NCBI RefSeq assembly: GCF_900182575.1
Contig: NZ_FXSZ01000002.1
Coordinates: 124,001 to 188,000 of the forward strand
Source of the DNA: Solitalea koreensis
Lineage (GTDB): Bacteria; Bacteroidota; Bacteroidia; Sphingobacteriales; Sphingobacteriaceae
DNA length: 64,000 nt
Direction of reading: 5' to 3'
Shown here: one piece after another, positions 18,991 through 28,327 of the stretch
How positions within the stretch are numbered: the stretch's first letter is position 1
How the letters are laid out: every line of letters begins with the position of its first letter
Position numbers and translations under genes: made by a program
The notes under the pieces: model-generated
What the model saw: only the letters and a program-made list of their open reading frames with translations
Database searches by the model: none
What the model was told of the DNA's origin: nothing

Positions 18991-19943
18991 AAGTAGTACA
19001 AAACAAACGGGCAGTTATAGTAGGATTTTTCATATCGCTTGGAATACTCATTCTTATTGCTGCTGTTTATACATTAGGAGGACAGAAAAAAGCTTTTGTA
19101 AAATCCTTTACCATTAATGCTCTCTTTGATGATGTAAACGGATTACAAATAGGAAATAATGTATGGTTCTCTGGTGTAAAAATAGGTACGATTAAGTACA
19201 TGGGTTTTGTTACAAATTCCAAAGTGCTTATTACAATGAAACTTGAACAAGATGCTCAAGCATACATTCATAAAGATGCAAAGGCTAAAATAAGTTCCGA
19301 TGGTTTGATTGGAAACAAAATTGTGGTTATTTATGGAGGCTCACCTACTGCTCCACAGGTAGAAACTGACGACTATTTACTTGTAGAAAAAGCAATCTCC
19401 ACAGATGATATGTTGGCAACATTACAATCGAATAATCAAAACTTACTCGATATATTGAACAATCTCAAAATAATAACAAAGAAAATAAATGATGGTAATG
19501 GAACGATAGGAACCTTATTAAATGATACATTATTAGCAGTTAACATACGAACTACCCTGTCAAATTTTAAAATGGCTTCTGTAAAGAGTGAAAAAGTAAT
19601 CACAGATCTTACAAATTTTACCTCCCGGTTAAACCAAAAAGGGACACTTGCAAATGACTTAGTTTCGGACACAATTATTTTCAACAACTTAAAAAACATT
19701 GCTATTCAACTTCGACTAGCGGCTAATACAGCAAATAAGTTTACTGATAACATAAAAAGGGCAAGCGATAAATTAAACACCAATAAAAGCCCTATTGGCC
19801 TATTTTTTAATGATGATTCAATCGCAATATCGCTACGAAACACGATTAAAAATATGGAAAGCAGTAGCAAAAAATTAGATGAAGATCTGGAAGCGCTGCA
19901 ACATAATTTTTTATTTAAAGGTTATTTTAAAAAGAAAGAATAA
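18987..19943 (+). CDS. mlaD: MlaD family (MCE domain) protein
   Basis: A 318-residue MCE protein. One N-terminal membrane anchor (about 10-27) is followed by the MCE domain, residues about 38-115, with the family pattern FDDVNGLQIGNNVWFSGVKIG. The remainder (about 140-318) is helical and rich in Asn, Leu and Lys, as expected for the periplasmic helical tail that extends the lipid channel. It starts in the stop codon of mlaF. No MlaC or MlaB gene is adjacent, which is common outside Proteobacteria. Confidence 0.9.
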   Translation: MKVVQNKRAVIVGFFISLGILILIAAVYTLGGQKKAFVKSFTINALFDDVNGLQIGNNVWFSGVKIGTIKYMGFVTNSKVLITMKLEQDAQAYIHKDAKAKISSDGLIGNKIVVIYGGSPTAPQVETDDYLLVEKAISTDDMLATLQSNNQNLLDILNNLKIITKKINDGNGTIGTLLNDTLLAVNIRTTLSNFKMASVKSEKVITDLTNFTSRLNQKGTLANDLVSDTIIFNNLKNIAIQLRLAANTANKFTDNIKRASDKLNTNKSPIGLFFNDDSIAISLRNTIKNMESSSKKLDEDLEALQHNFLFKGYFKKKE

Positions 19944-20008
19944 AATGAGCAATAGCAACCCAAAGTTTAAAAAAAATCAATCATACAACAACCCATTCAT
20001 CAAATACA

Positions 20009-23000
20009 TTAAATTGAACGTTTGTAAATAACCCTTAAAAAACTTGGATAAACAATAAGTAATAAAGGCAATGCAACAATAAATCCGCCAATTACTGCAA
20101 TGGCTAAAGGTTGATGAAGTTGAGAACCAGTGCCAATGCCTAAGGCTAATGGCAATAAAGCGATAATTGCTCCTAAGGCAGTCATTAATTTTGGCCTTAA
20201 TCGGGTTGAAATTGAATAGATAATGGCTTCATCTACACTTAGTGTGTGCAGGGTTTCTTTAAATTGCATAAAAGTAAATACGGCATTTTCACCTATAATA
20301 CCCACAATCATGATCAAACCGGTATAACTTCCCACATTTAAAGGTGTATCTGTAATAAATAATCCCAAATAGCTGCCTGCAATACCCAAAACCGAAATGA
20401 GTAAAATGATCAATGCTATTTTAAAGTCTTTAAATAAAAACAAGATGACACCAAATACCAATAAGCTTGAACTGATTAAAATAATAAGTAGTTCTCTGAA
20501 TGATTGCTGTTGACCCGCATAAGCACCACCATATTGAATGTGATAACCTTGTGGGAGATGAACTTGGGCTGCTACATTCCTCTTGACTTCTTGCATTACG
20601 GTTCCTAAATCTTTGCCCTCCAAACGAGACGTTACCACCCCCATTGCCTGCAAATTTTCTCGTTGAATTTCGGCTTCACCTGAGCTTAAACGGATGTTTG
20701 CCAGATCAGTAATTGGCTTTAATTTACCATTTGGAAGAAATACATTGAGGTTCTGAATTGATATTAAACTTTTTGAACGATTGTCGGGGTAAATCATTCG
20801 AATATTATTAATCTGTTCCTTTTCACGTATATCCCCTACTACATTTCCTTCTAATGAGGTTTGTAATTGATATTGAAGATTAGCTGGCGTAATTCCAAAC
20901 TGTGCTAATGCTTTAAAATGTGGTTCAATATTAATGGATGGCCCAGCGATAACGATCCCATCAAACACATCAGCTGTTCCATTCAATTTATTCAAAACAG
21001 CAGCAACCTGTTTCGATAATTGTTGCAGCTTTTTCTGATCATTACCGAATATTTTTACTTCAATTGGCTGAATTGAGGTCATCAAATCGCCTAGCATATC
21101 GCCAATGACTTGTCCGAAATCAATTCGTAAGGCAGGTTGAGAGGCCTCAACCTTTGTTCTGATTTCACTGATCACTTCATCTGTACTACGCTTTCGATTC
21201 TTCTTTAGTTGAATCAAATAGTCACCCGTATTAGGCTCCGTAATAAAAAAGCCCATTTGAGTGCCTGTCCTTCTTGAGTATGCTGCTACTTCCGGCTCCT
21301 TAACGATGATCTTTTCTACTTCGCGCAACATTCGATCGGTTTCGTAAAGCGAGGTTCCGGGAGGAGAACTATAATCGAGCACAATACTTCCTTCATCCAT
21401 TTCCGGCAAAAAACCAGTTTTTAATTGTGGAAGAATAAAAAATATAGTAGCTGCTAATAAAAGAACAATAGCAAAACTAATGTACGGCCGATGAATAAAA
21501 AACGTGATCCACTTTCGGGTTCTTAGGTTATGATTAGTGATTGTCTTTGAAGGAGTATTATTTTTTTTGCCTTTTGTTAGTAATAGATAAAGTACCGGCA
21601 AGATAATCCAAGTCACTAAAAATGAGCATATCAGTGTAATGATCATGGTATTGGTCATTACTTTAAAATAAGCTCCAGCAACATCGGTCATCAGTAAAAA
21701 AGGAATAAAAATAACGATGGTACTGATTGAGGAGCCTAACATGGCCGGAAATAAATATTGAACCGCCTTATGAACCAACGTATTACTAGATTCTTCAGGA
21801 TGCTCCTCGTGAGTACGATGAATTTGCTCAACCACCACTATTGCATCATCAATAATAAGTCCGATAGCTGCAGCAATAGCACCAAGAGTCATTATATTAA
21901 AAGTTTGACCAATTGCATACAGTACAATTATCGTTAGGCTAATTGTTACAGGAATGGTGATTAGAATGGTTAAACTTGCTTTAGCTGACCGAAGAAAAAC
22001 TATAGCGACAATAATCGCCAAAAACAATCCTATCCATAAACTGTCATTAACACTTTTTACACTTGCATTTACAAAATCAGACTGTTCATAATAGGGTTTA
22101 ATGGTTACATCGGCAGGAAGAATGCTTTGCAACTCTGTTAGCTTTGCATTCATTTTGTCTGATATATCTATTAAATTGGCATCAGGCTGTTTGATGACAG
22201 CCAACAGCAATCCATCTTTCCCATTTGCATTAATCTTAACGTATTCTTTCGCCTCTTGAATTTGTACTTCAGCCAAATCTTGAAGCTGGACCACACGCTT
22301 ACCATTGTTGCTGATAACAATACTTTCCAATTCTGCTTTTGTATGAACAGAAGCATCAGTTACCGTAAGATACAGCATGCGATAATCGGTCAAATAACCA
22401 TTCGATTTAATGAAATTGGTTTGGCTGAGTGCAGTGCTGATAATATCAGGTGTGATTCCCAGCGTGCTCATCTTTTGGGTATTGAGCACAATCCAGTATT
22501 CTTTAGACTTTCCTCCGATAACCCTCACTTCTGAAACTCCTTCAACCTGAGATAAATAGGGTTTGATGGTGTAAGTCGCCAATAATTTTAATTCAATGGG
22601 CGATCTTGTTTTGCTTTCCAGGGTATAGCCAATTACAGGGAGAATAGAAGGATTCATCTTTTCAACTGTAATTTGAACGTCAACTGGCAACGAGTTTTTA
22701 ATTTCGTTAATTTTTGATTCTATACGTTGTTGACTCAGATCAATATCAGCATCCCAGTCCATAAAAGCTGATATTTCACAATTTCCGCGACTGGTTGTAC
22801 TTCTTATTCTTTTTAATTTAGGAACCTGCTTTATCGTATTTTCTAATGGCCGGGTAACAGATGTCATCATTTTGTTAACCGGTTGCGGACCTGCATCAGC
22901 GATTATTTTAATCTTGGGAAATGTAATTTCCGGAAACAATGAAGTTTGCATTTTTTCATACGCAAACACTCCCCCCATTAAAATGATGGCAATGACAATA

Positions 23001-23038
23001 GTTAGAGGGTTTTTATGGGAGATGAAAAAGTTACGCAT
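20009..23038 (-). CDS. RND family efflux pump, inner-membrane transporter
   Basis: A 1009-residue AcrB/CusA-type resistance-nodulation-division transporter with the usual two-fold layout: TM1, a large periplasmic domain, TM2-6, TM7, a second periplasmic domain and TM8-12. The proton-relay aspartate pair sits in LIIDDAIVVVEQIHR. The N-terminus (FPEITFPKIKI, then PLENTIKQVP) is of the hydrophobe or metal exporter type, but I cannot decide the substrate. It is the last gene of a three-gene minus-strand operon behind the TolC and membrane-fusion genes, with 8 bases between it and the adaptor. Confidence 0.92.
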   Translation of the reverse strand: MRNFFISHKNPLTIVIAIILMGGVFAYEKMQTSLFPEITFPKIKIIADAGPQPVNKMMTSVTRPLENTIKQVPKLKRIRSTTSRGNCEISAFMDWDADIDLSQQRIESKINEIKNSLPVDVQITVEKMNPSILPVIGYTLESKTRSPIELKLLATYTIKPYLSQVEGVSEVRVIGGKSKEYWIVLNTQKMSTLGITPDIISTALSQTNFIKSNGYLTDYRMLYLTVTDASVHTKAELESIVISNNGKRVVQLQDLAEVQIQEAKEYVKINANGKDGLLLAVIKQPDANLIDISDKMNAKLTELQSILPADVTIKPYYEQSDFVNASVKSVNDSLWIGLFLAIIVAIVFLRSAKASLTILITIPVTISLTIIVLYAIGQTFNIMTLGAIAAAIGLIIDDAIVVVEQIHRTHEEHPEESSNTLVHKAVQYLFPAMLGSSISTIVIFIPFLLMTDVAGAYFKVMTNTMIITLICSFLVTWIILPVLYLLLTKGKKNNTPSKTITNHNLRTRKWITFFIHRPYISFAIVLLLAATIFFILPQLKTGFLPEMDEGSIVLDYSSPPGTSLYETDRMLREVEKIIVKEPEVAAYSRRTGTQMGFFITEPNTGDYLIQLKKNRKRSTDEVISEIRTKVEASQPALRIDFGQVIGDMLGDLMTSIQPIEVKIFGNDQKKLQQLSKQVAAVLNKLNGTADVFDGIVIAGPSINIEPHFKALAQFGITPANLQYQLQTSLEGNVVGDIREKEQINNIRMIYPDNRSKSLISIQNLNVFLPNGKLKPITDLANIRLSSGEAEIQRENLQAMGVVTSRLEGKDLGTVMQEVKRNVAAQVHLPQGYHIQYGGAYAGQQQSFRELLIILISSSLLVFGVILFLFKDFKIALIILLISVLGIAGSYLGLFITDTPLNVGSYTGLIMIVGIIGENAVFTFMQFKETLHTLSVDEAIIYSISTRLRPKLMTALGAIIALLPLALGIGTGSQLHQPLAIAVIGGFIVALPLLLIVYPSFLRVIYKRSI

Positions 23039-23046
23039 GTGAACTA

Positions 23047-23964
23047 TTATTGTGTAACAATTACTTTGGCGGTATCAGGCAAGCTGTAATTGCCGGATAC
23101 TATAATTTTATCAGTCGGCGATAAAGCTGGTGATAGTATTTCTACGTTATTATCTGTTTCAATCCCCTTTTTAACAATCACCTTTACCGCAGTTTCCTTA
23201 TCGATCATTTTCATAATCCAAAAAACGGTCTGAGTTTCATTGGTCAATATTGCATCTTTTGGTAAATAAATACCATTACTTTTGGCATTTTTCACTATCC
23301 TAACCTTTGCAATTAAATTTTCCGGGATCGAATGAGTTGGGTTAACCTTTAAAACAATGCTTTGAGTTTGAGAAGTGGCGTCAACGGTAGGCAAAGTATA
23401 TGCAATGGTAGCATTAAGTCTTTCTCCATCGGGTAAAATAAGTTCAACCGTTTTTTTATTCAATACAAATGATCTCAATTCGTAAGGAAGATCCAGTACA
23501 AAAGCAAAACTATTCATATCGCTAATCGCAGCAAGTTGTTCACCATCTTGTACATAATCACCTGTTTGATGATTTAATTGAGTAAGATAACCTTGATCAT
23601 TAGATTTAATATTGATTATACCCGAGAATTTGAAGGTTGAATCAAGTTTGGCAATGGTGTTTCCTATACTCTGAGCTTCTTTGGTTTTAAGTTTGAATAA
23701 AACTTGTCCCTTGTTTACATATTTACCCACTTCAGCACTTACTGAAACGATGTAACCATTCGTATTCGCTTTTACATAATGTTTTTGCATAAACGAAGAC
23801 GTTGCATTCAATTCAATGAAATCACTCATTGATCCGTTCTTGATCGTTGTAATAGTCACCGGAGTTTTGACATTAACAGTTTCATCCTCTTGCTTTTTCT
23901 CGTTGTGATTTGTACAGGAGTAAATGCAAATGGTTAATCCTATAAGCGTAATAATCTTTCGCAT
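23047..23964 (-). CDS. Efflux RND periplasmic adaptor (membrane fusion) lipoprotein
   Basis: A 305-residue HlyD/AcrA-type adaptor linking the RND pump to the TolC channel. The N-terminus is a lipoprotein signal with Cys16 (ICIYSC), followed by a short linker. The lipoyl-like halves are visible as VKANTNGYIVSVSAEVGKYV (about 62-80) and SNDQGYLTQLNHQTGDYV (about 118-136); between them lies only a short segment instead of a long coiled-coil hairpin. The beta-barrel domain follows. The stop is one base from the next start. It is the middle gene of the operon. Confidence 0.88.
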   Translation of the reverse strand: MRKIITLIGLTICIYSCTNHNEKKQEDETVNVKTPVTITTIKNGSMSDFIELNATSSFMQKHYVKANTNGYIVSVSAEVGKYVNKGQVLFKLKTKEAQSIGNTIAKLDSTFKFSGIINIKSNDQGYLTQLNHQTGDYVQDGEQLAAISDMNSFAFVLDLPYELRSFVLNKKTVELILPDGERLNATIAYTLPTVDATSQTQSIVLKVNPTHSIPENLIAKVRIVKNAKSNGIYLPKDAILTNETQTVFWIMKMIDKETAVKVIVKKGIETDNNVEILSPALSPTDKIIVSGNYSLPDTAKVIVTQ

Positions 23965-23965
23965 G

Positions 23966-25201
23966 TTATCTGTTCCAGTAATTAATCTGGTTAATAATTT
24001 GTAAGCGGTTAATGGTATTTTGAGTTAGTAAATTTTTTGCGTTTAAATAATTGTTGATTGCAATTACAAAGTCGGCAACTCTTAAATCTCCGGTTTGTAA
24101 CAGTTTTCTTTCAGCAATTATTAAGCTTTCAGAATATTTTATTTGTTTGTTGATTTCCAGAATAAGGCCCTCAGTAGACAATAATTGTTGTGTTAATTGA
24201 GCTATTTGCTGGTTGTATTGATTGATGAAGAAGTTTTTATAATCGGTAGTCGTTTTTTCTGCAAAAGTTAACTTATCGTATTGCATTTTGCGCTGCTTAC
24301 CGTCATAAATCGGAACACTCACACTGATGCCGAAACTCGTTCCAAAATTTTTGTATGGTTGGTATGTTAATGTTGAATTATATCCAGCATCAATATACAC
24401 ACTGGCTTTAGGTCGGTAGATTAAATCAACAAGCGCTTTACTATTGGCTAATTTCAAACTTTGGATATCAAACTGTTTTAAAAATATAGAATTTGAAATT
24501 TGCGGCAATGGTTGTAATTCAATTGCAGGGGTCGGTAGGTTTACCTTCGACGTATCATTAATACCACACAAATAATTTAACGTGGCGTAATCATTTTGAT
24601 ACTGAATATTAACCTGTTTTAAAAGTAATTCTTGTTGTTGTAAGATCACTAAAAAAGTAAGATAATCAGTTTGACGATAGACATTTTTTTCAGTGAATGC
24701 TTTTAAAAGCTGCTCTTCTTCTTTTAAGAGTGTTAAAACTTCCTTATTAAAGTTGAGTTGTTGTATATCTCCAAACGTAATAATATACTGTGCAGTAATG
24801 GATTTTTTCAGGTCTTGTTCAGAAATAGTCGACGTGTTTTTAATTCCTTCGTTTTGCAATTGAATAGTTGCTAATTGAGCGGCAACCTTTTTACTGTCGG
24901 TAATACTTTTACTTACAGTTACCAAAGCATTATACCCTCCACCATTGGTAATTACCTGATCATACCCTATTCCATTTATAGTGGGTGCGTAAAAATTGGT
25001 GGAACTTGCATTGACCTGTGGCTTATACGTAGCTTTTAACAATAAACTATCTATCGAATTTGAAGCCATCTGATTTTGATAGTCTTTTAGCAAAGGGCTG
25101 TTCTTCAATGCATGACTAATATAAAAGTCAAGGTTGTTGCGTTGTGCTAAACAAGAAAGAGCACTTAGCAGAAAAATGAAGAACAGTAGTGTTTTTCTCA
25201 T
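23966..25201 (-). CDS. TolC family outer-membrane efflux protein
   Basis: An outer-membrane channel of about 411 residues, first gene of the efflux operon. The open frame reaches 25231, but I choose the ATG at 25201 because it gives a clean signal peptide (MRKTLLFFIFLLSALSCLAQ). The mature part is long helices with a TolC-like pattern: ISHALKNSPLLKDYQNQ near the N-terminus, SFGISVSVPIYDGKQRKMQYDK in the second repeat, and a C-terminal LLQTGDLRVADFVIAINNYL segment. The channel would carry the RND pump's cargo across the outer membrane. Confidence 0.88.
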   Translation of the reverse strand: MRKTLLFFIFLLSALSCLAQRNNLDFYISHALKNSPLLKDYQNQMASNSIDSLLLKATYKPQVNASSTNFYAPTINGIGYDQVITNGGGYNALVTVSKSITDSKKVAAQLATIQLQNEGIKNTSTISEQDLKKSITAQYIITFGDIQQLNFNKEVLTLLKEEEQLLKAFTEKNVYRQTDYLTFLVILQQQELLLKQVNIQYQNDYATLNYLCGINDTSKVNLPTPAIELQPLPQISNSIFLKQFDIQSLKLANSKALVDLIYRPKASVYIDAGYNSTLTYQPYKNFGTSFGISVSVPIYDGKQRKMQYDKLTFAEKTTTDYKNFFINQYNQQIAQLTQQLLSTEGLILEINKQIKYSESLIIAERKLLQTGDLRVADFVIAINNYLNAKNLLTQNTINRLQIINQINYWNR

Positions 25202-25361
25202 AATGATGCAAAATAAGCAAAGTAGCCGCAAGATTTCTTATGGCTTCAATATTTTGAAGAAGATTTTTATTCTTTTACTTCTTTTATAAATTTTCCTTCA
25301 AGAGTTAAAATGAATGGAGTGGAGTGTTTCAAAAGATAAATTATACATAATGAAACGTTCG

Positions 25362-25624
25362 TTTGCATTGGACAGATTCCCTCCTATTTCAGTGTTAAAA
25401 TTTATGAGGTCGATTTAAAAACAAGTTAAACGTAAATTGATCGAGAGCATTACAAAAAACGCTATAAACCAGTTAGCAAAAAACTGCTTATTAACTTAAA
25501 GGATTTTTCCGTATTGATTGATAAACTTGAAGGCATCATTTTCGGTTCCAAATTAGCCATCGGACACCAAAGCTTAATTCTGGTTTCTGATAACAACTTT
25601 GTTTCTTTAAAAGAAATTTATTGA
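25362..25624 (+). pseudogene. Remnant of an esterase-like phytase family gene
   Basis: No intact frame exists here, but three broken pieces read as the C-terminal third of an esterase-like-activity-of-phytase protein. Frame starting 25362 gives FALDRFPPIS. A shifted frame from 25394 gives VKIYEVDLKTS, then two stops (25427 and 25433). The same frame then runs from 25436 through KLLINLKDFSVLIDKLEGI (from about 25480) and SLILVSDNNF to a TGA at 25622-25624. The LEGI...FG...SLILVSDNNF pattern is characteristic of the family's last propeller blades. The rest of the 25202-25681 gap shows no gene. Family assignment is from memory of the motif, not a search. Confidence 0.65.
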
Positions 25625-25681
25625 AAATTTTTAATTAAAAAATTAGTAAAATATATTATTGATTTTTAATTAAATTGCTAA

Positions 25682-28078
25682 ATGGAAATAACAGAGCTAA
25701 AAACAAGTTGTTACCATTGCGGCCTAAACTGCGAAGAAGAAATCATTCATTTTGACAACAAGGTTTTTTGTTGCAATGGATGTAAAGTTGTTTATAGTAT
25801 AGTTGCAGAAAATAATCTTTGCGAATATTATACAATCAGCAATAATCCCGGAGTAAGTCAACGGGTTCATCAAACATCCACCAAATTTTCAGTCTTAAAT
25901 TCTCCCGAAGTCAAACAAAAGCTCATTTGCTTTACAGATAGAGAACAAACACATGTGGTATTTTCTTTGCCTCAAATACATTGTAGTTCATGCATTTGGT
26001 TACTCGAAAATCTACATAAAATCAACGATGGCATTATTAGTTCACGTGTTGACTTCACAGCAAAAAAAATCTATATAATTTATAAAGAAAAGGAATTAAC
26101 TCTTGAGCAGCTTGCTTTTTTATGTAACAATATTGGATATGAACCTCATATTAACCTTAATGATATAACTGATACAAAAATCCAAAAGATTGATAAGGGG
26201 CTGATACTTAAGCTTGGTATTGCTGGTTTTTGTTTCGCCAACAGTATGATGCTGAGCTTTCCCGAATATTTTTCAAATGGTTCAATTGAGCTCCCTCTTC
26301 TGAAAAATGTTTTTAACGCTTTAAATTTCACATTAGGAACGTTAGCCTTTATTTATCCTGCCAGTGAATTTCATCTTTCTGCCTGTAAAAGTTTAAAAAA
26401 GAAAATTATAAATATTGATGCCCCCATTGTATTGGCATTGATCATTACTTACACCCGTAGTTTGTATGAAATTCTAAGCGGTTCTGGGGTTGGTTATATG
26501 GATGCATTAACCGGTATTATTTTTTTCATGCTGACAGGGCGGTACCTGCAAATGTATACGCATAAACGTTTATCGTTTGAACGAGATTACAAATCTTATT
26601 TTCCAATAGCTGTTACTGTAAAACGAGCCACAGCTGAGGAAAATATTCCGGTTTTGAACTTAAAACCGGGCGACAGAATGATCATCCGTAACAATGAACT
26701 GATTCCTGCAGATGCTATACTCTTTTATGGCGATGCCAATATTGACTACAGTTTTGTGACCGGCGAAGCGGCATTAGTAAAGAAAAGCATTGGTGAATTG
26801 GTATATGCTGGCGGAAAACAATATGGAGCAGCAATAGAGCTTGAAGTAATAAAAGAGGTATCAAACAGCGATCTTACCCAATTATGGAATAAAGAAGTCT
26901 TTAAGAATAACCAAGACAAAAAACTTTCATTTATTCATGGATTAAGTAAGTATTTCTCAATTGTATTATTGACTTTGGTTGGTACTGTTGCCATTTATTG
27001 GGCTTTTAATGATTCAACTCGGATATTAAACTCAATAACCGCTATGTTGATTATAGCTTGTCCATGTTCACTTTTGCTATCGGCAACTTTTACTAATGGT
27101 AGTATATTAAGAATACTCCGTAGGAATCATTTTTACCTTAAAAATGCAACTGTCCTTGAATCATTAGCAGAGGTGGATACGATCGTGTTTGACAAAACCG
27201 GAACCATAACTCACAATGGCGAAATGAAAATTTCGTTCGAGGATCACACCTTGGATGAAATCCAAATTCAATTAGTCAAATCGGTTGCATCGCAATCCAC
27301 TCATCCTGTCAGTAAAGCTATTTTTAATCATTATAAAGGTATAAAATCATTAAGAGTTGAGCATTTTAATGAAATTATAGGCGCTGGTATTAGTGGTAAA
27401 GTAGCTGGAAACCACATTAAAATTGGTTCAGAAACATTCGTCGGTGCAACCCAACCCCAAAATTATGAATCGACAAGTGTTTTTGTTAGTATAAACAATC
27501 AAATAATAGGATACTATCATCTTTCCAATCAATACCGAAAAGGACTCAACTATTTGATTACCAATTTAAAAAATAAGAACTACCATCTTGCCTTAATTTC
27601 TGGTGATAATGATGCTGAGCAATTGCGTTTAGAAAACATTTTCGGCAAAAACGTACGCTTATTTTTTAATCAAACACCCGAAAACAAACTTGATTTCATC
27701 AAATCCTTGCAAGACGAAGGAAAAAAAGTTTTAATGCTGGGCGATGGTTTAAATGATGCGGGGGCATTAAAGCAAAGCAATGTGGGGATTGCTATTTCTG
27801 ATGATATTAATAATTTTTCTCCTGCTTGCGATGTTATTTTGGATGGTAAGTATCTAGTTAAGCTGGGTGATTATATTCGTTTTGCGAAAATTGGCAAAAA
27901 CATTATTTGGGGCAGTTTTATCATCTCCCTGATTTATAATCTAGTTGGCTTATTCTTTGCTGTTCAAGGGTTATTAGCACCTGTTATTGCAGCCATCCTT
28001 ATGCCGAGCATGTCAATTTCCATCATCCTGTTTACGACCGGATTTAGCTTTCTTTTTGCCAAAATTTTCAGACTTTAA
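25682..28078 (+). CDS. ccoI: Heavy-metal (copper) P-type ATPase of the cbb3 locus, CcoI/FixI-like
   Basis: A 798-residue P1B ATPase that exports copper for cbb3 oxidase assembly. It starts with a cysteine-rich zinc-finger-like segment (CYHCGLNC...CCNGCK, residues about 11-37), typical of CcoI, then an HMA-type domain with CSSC (about 101-104). The membrane metal site is Cys460-Pro-Cys462 (ACPCSLL), the phosphorylated aspartate is Asp504 (DKTGTIT), and the hinge MLGDGLNDAGAL is near residue 685. It is the first gene of the oxidase locus, 40 bases before ccoS, and the next genes are all on this strand. Confidence 0.93.
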   Translation: MEITELKTSCYHCGLNCEEEIIHFDNKVFCCNGCKVVYSIVAENNLCEYYTISNNPGVSQRVHQTSTKFSVLNSPEVKQKLICFTDREQTHVVFSLPQIHCSSCIWLLENLHKINDGIISSRVDFTAKKIYIIYKEKELTLEQLAFLCNNIGYEPHINLNDITDTKIQKIDKGLILKLGIAGFCFANSMMLSFPEYFSNGSIELPLLKNVFNALNFTLGTLAFIYPASEFHLSACKSLKKKIINIDAPIVLALIITYTRSLYEILSGSGVGYMDALTGIIFFMLTGRYLQMYTHKRLSFERDYKSYFPIAVTVKRATAEENIPVLNLKPGDRMIIRNNELIPADAILFYGDANIDYSFVTGEAALVKKSIGELVYAGGKQYGAAIELEVIKEVSNSDLTQLWNKEVFKNNQDKKLSFIHGLSKYFSIVLLTLVGTVAIYWAFNDSTRILNSITAMLIIACPCSLLLSATFTNGSILRILRRNHFYLKNATVLESLAEVDTIVFDKTGTITHNGEMKISFEDHTLDEIQIQLVKSVASQSTHPVSKAIFNHYKGIKSLRVEHFNEIIGAGISGKVAGNHIKIGSETFVGATQPQNYESTSVFVSINNQIIGYYHLSNQYRKGLNYLITNLKNKNYHLALISGDNDAEQLRLENIFGKNVRLFFNQTPENKLDFIKSLQDEGKKVLMLGDGLNDAGALKQSNVGIAISDDINNFSPACDVILDGKYLVKLGDYIRFAKIGKNIIWGSFIISLIYNLVGLFFAVQGLLAPVIAAILMPSMSISIILFTTGFSFLFAKIFRL

Positions 28079-28118
28079 GATATAATCACTTTCATTCATA
28101 CTATAAATTTAATAAAAA

Positions 28119-28316
28119 ATGAGTGCCCTCATCCTTTTACTCGGAGTTAGTTTTATTGTTTCAGTCGGCTTTTTGATTGTATGTATCTCCGCAATTAAAA
28201 ACGGACAATATGAAGATGATTACACCCCCTCTGTAAGAATATTATTCGAGGATAAACCTATGCCTAAGCAGCCACTTCAACAACAATCAGATAATTCAAC
28301 TAATGAACACAAATAA
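28119..28316 (+). CDS. ccoS: cbb3-type cytochrome oxidase assembly protein CcoS
   Basis: A 65-residue small membrane protein with a single N-terminal transmembrane helix (about 2-24), then a short acidic cytoplasmic tail with GQYEDDYTPSVRILFED. This matches CcoS, which is needed for maturation of cbb3 oxidase cofactors. It lies between the copper ATPase and the catalytic subunit, as in many oxidase loci, with 11 bases to the next ATG. Confidence 0.88.
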   Translation: MSALILLLGVSFIVSVGFLIVCISAIKNGQYEDDYTPSVRILFEDKPMPKQPLQQQSDNSTNEHK

Positions 28317-28327
28317 GTTTGGAATTT

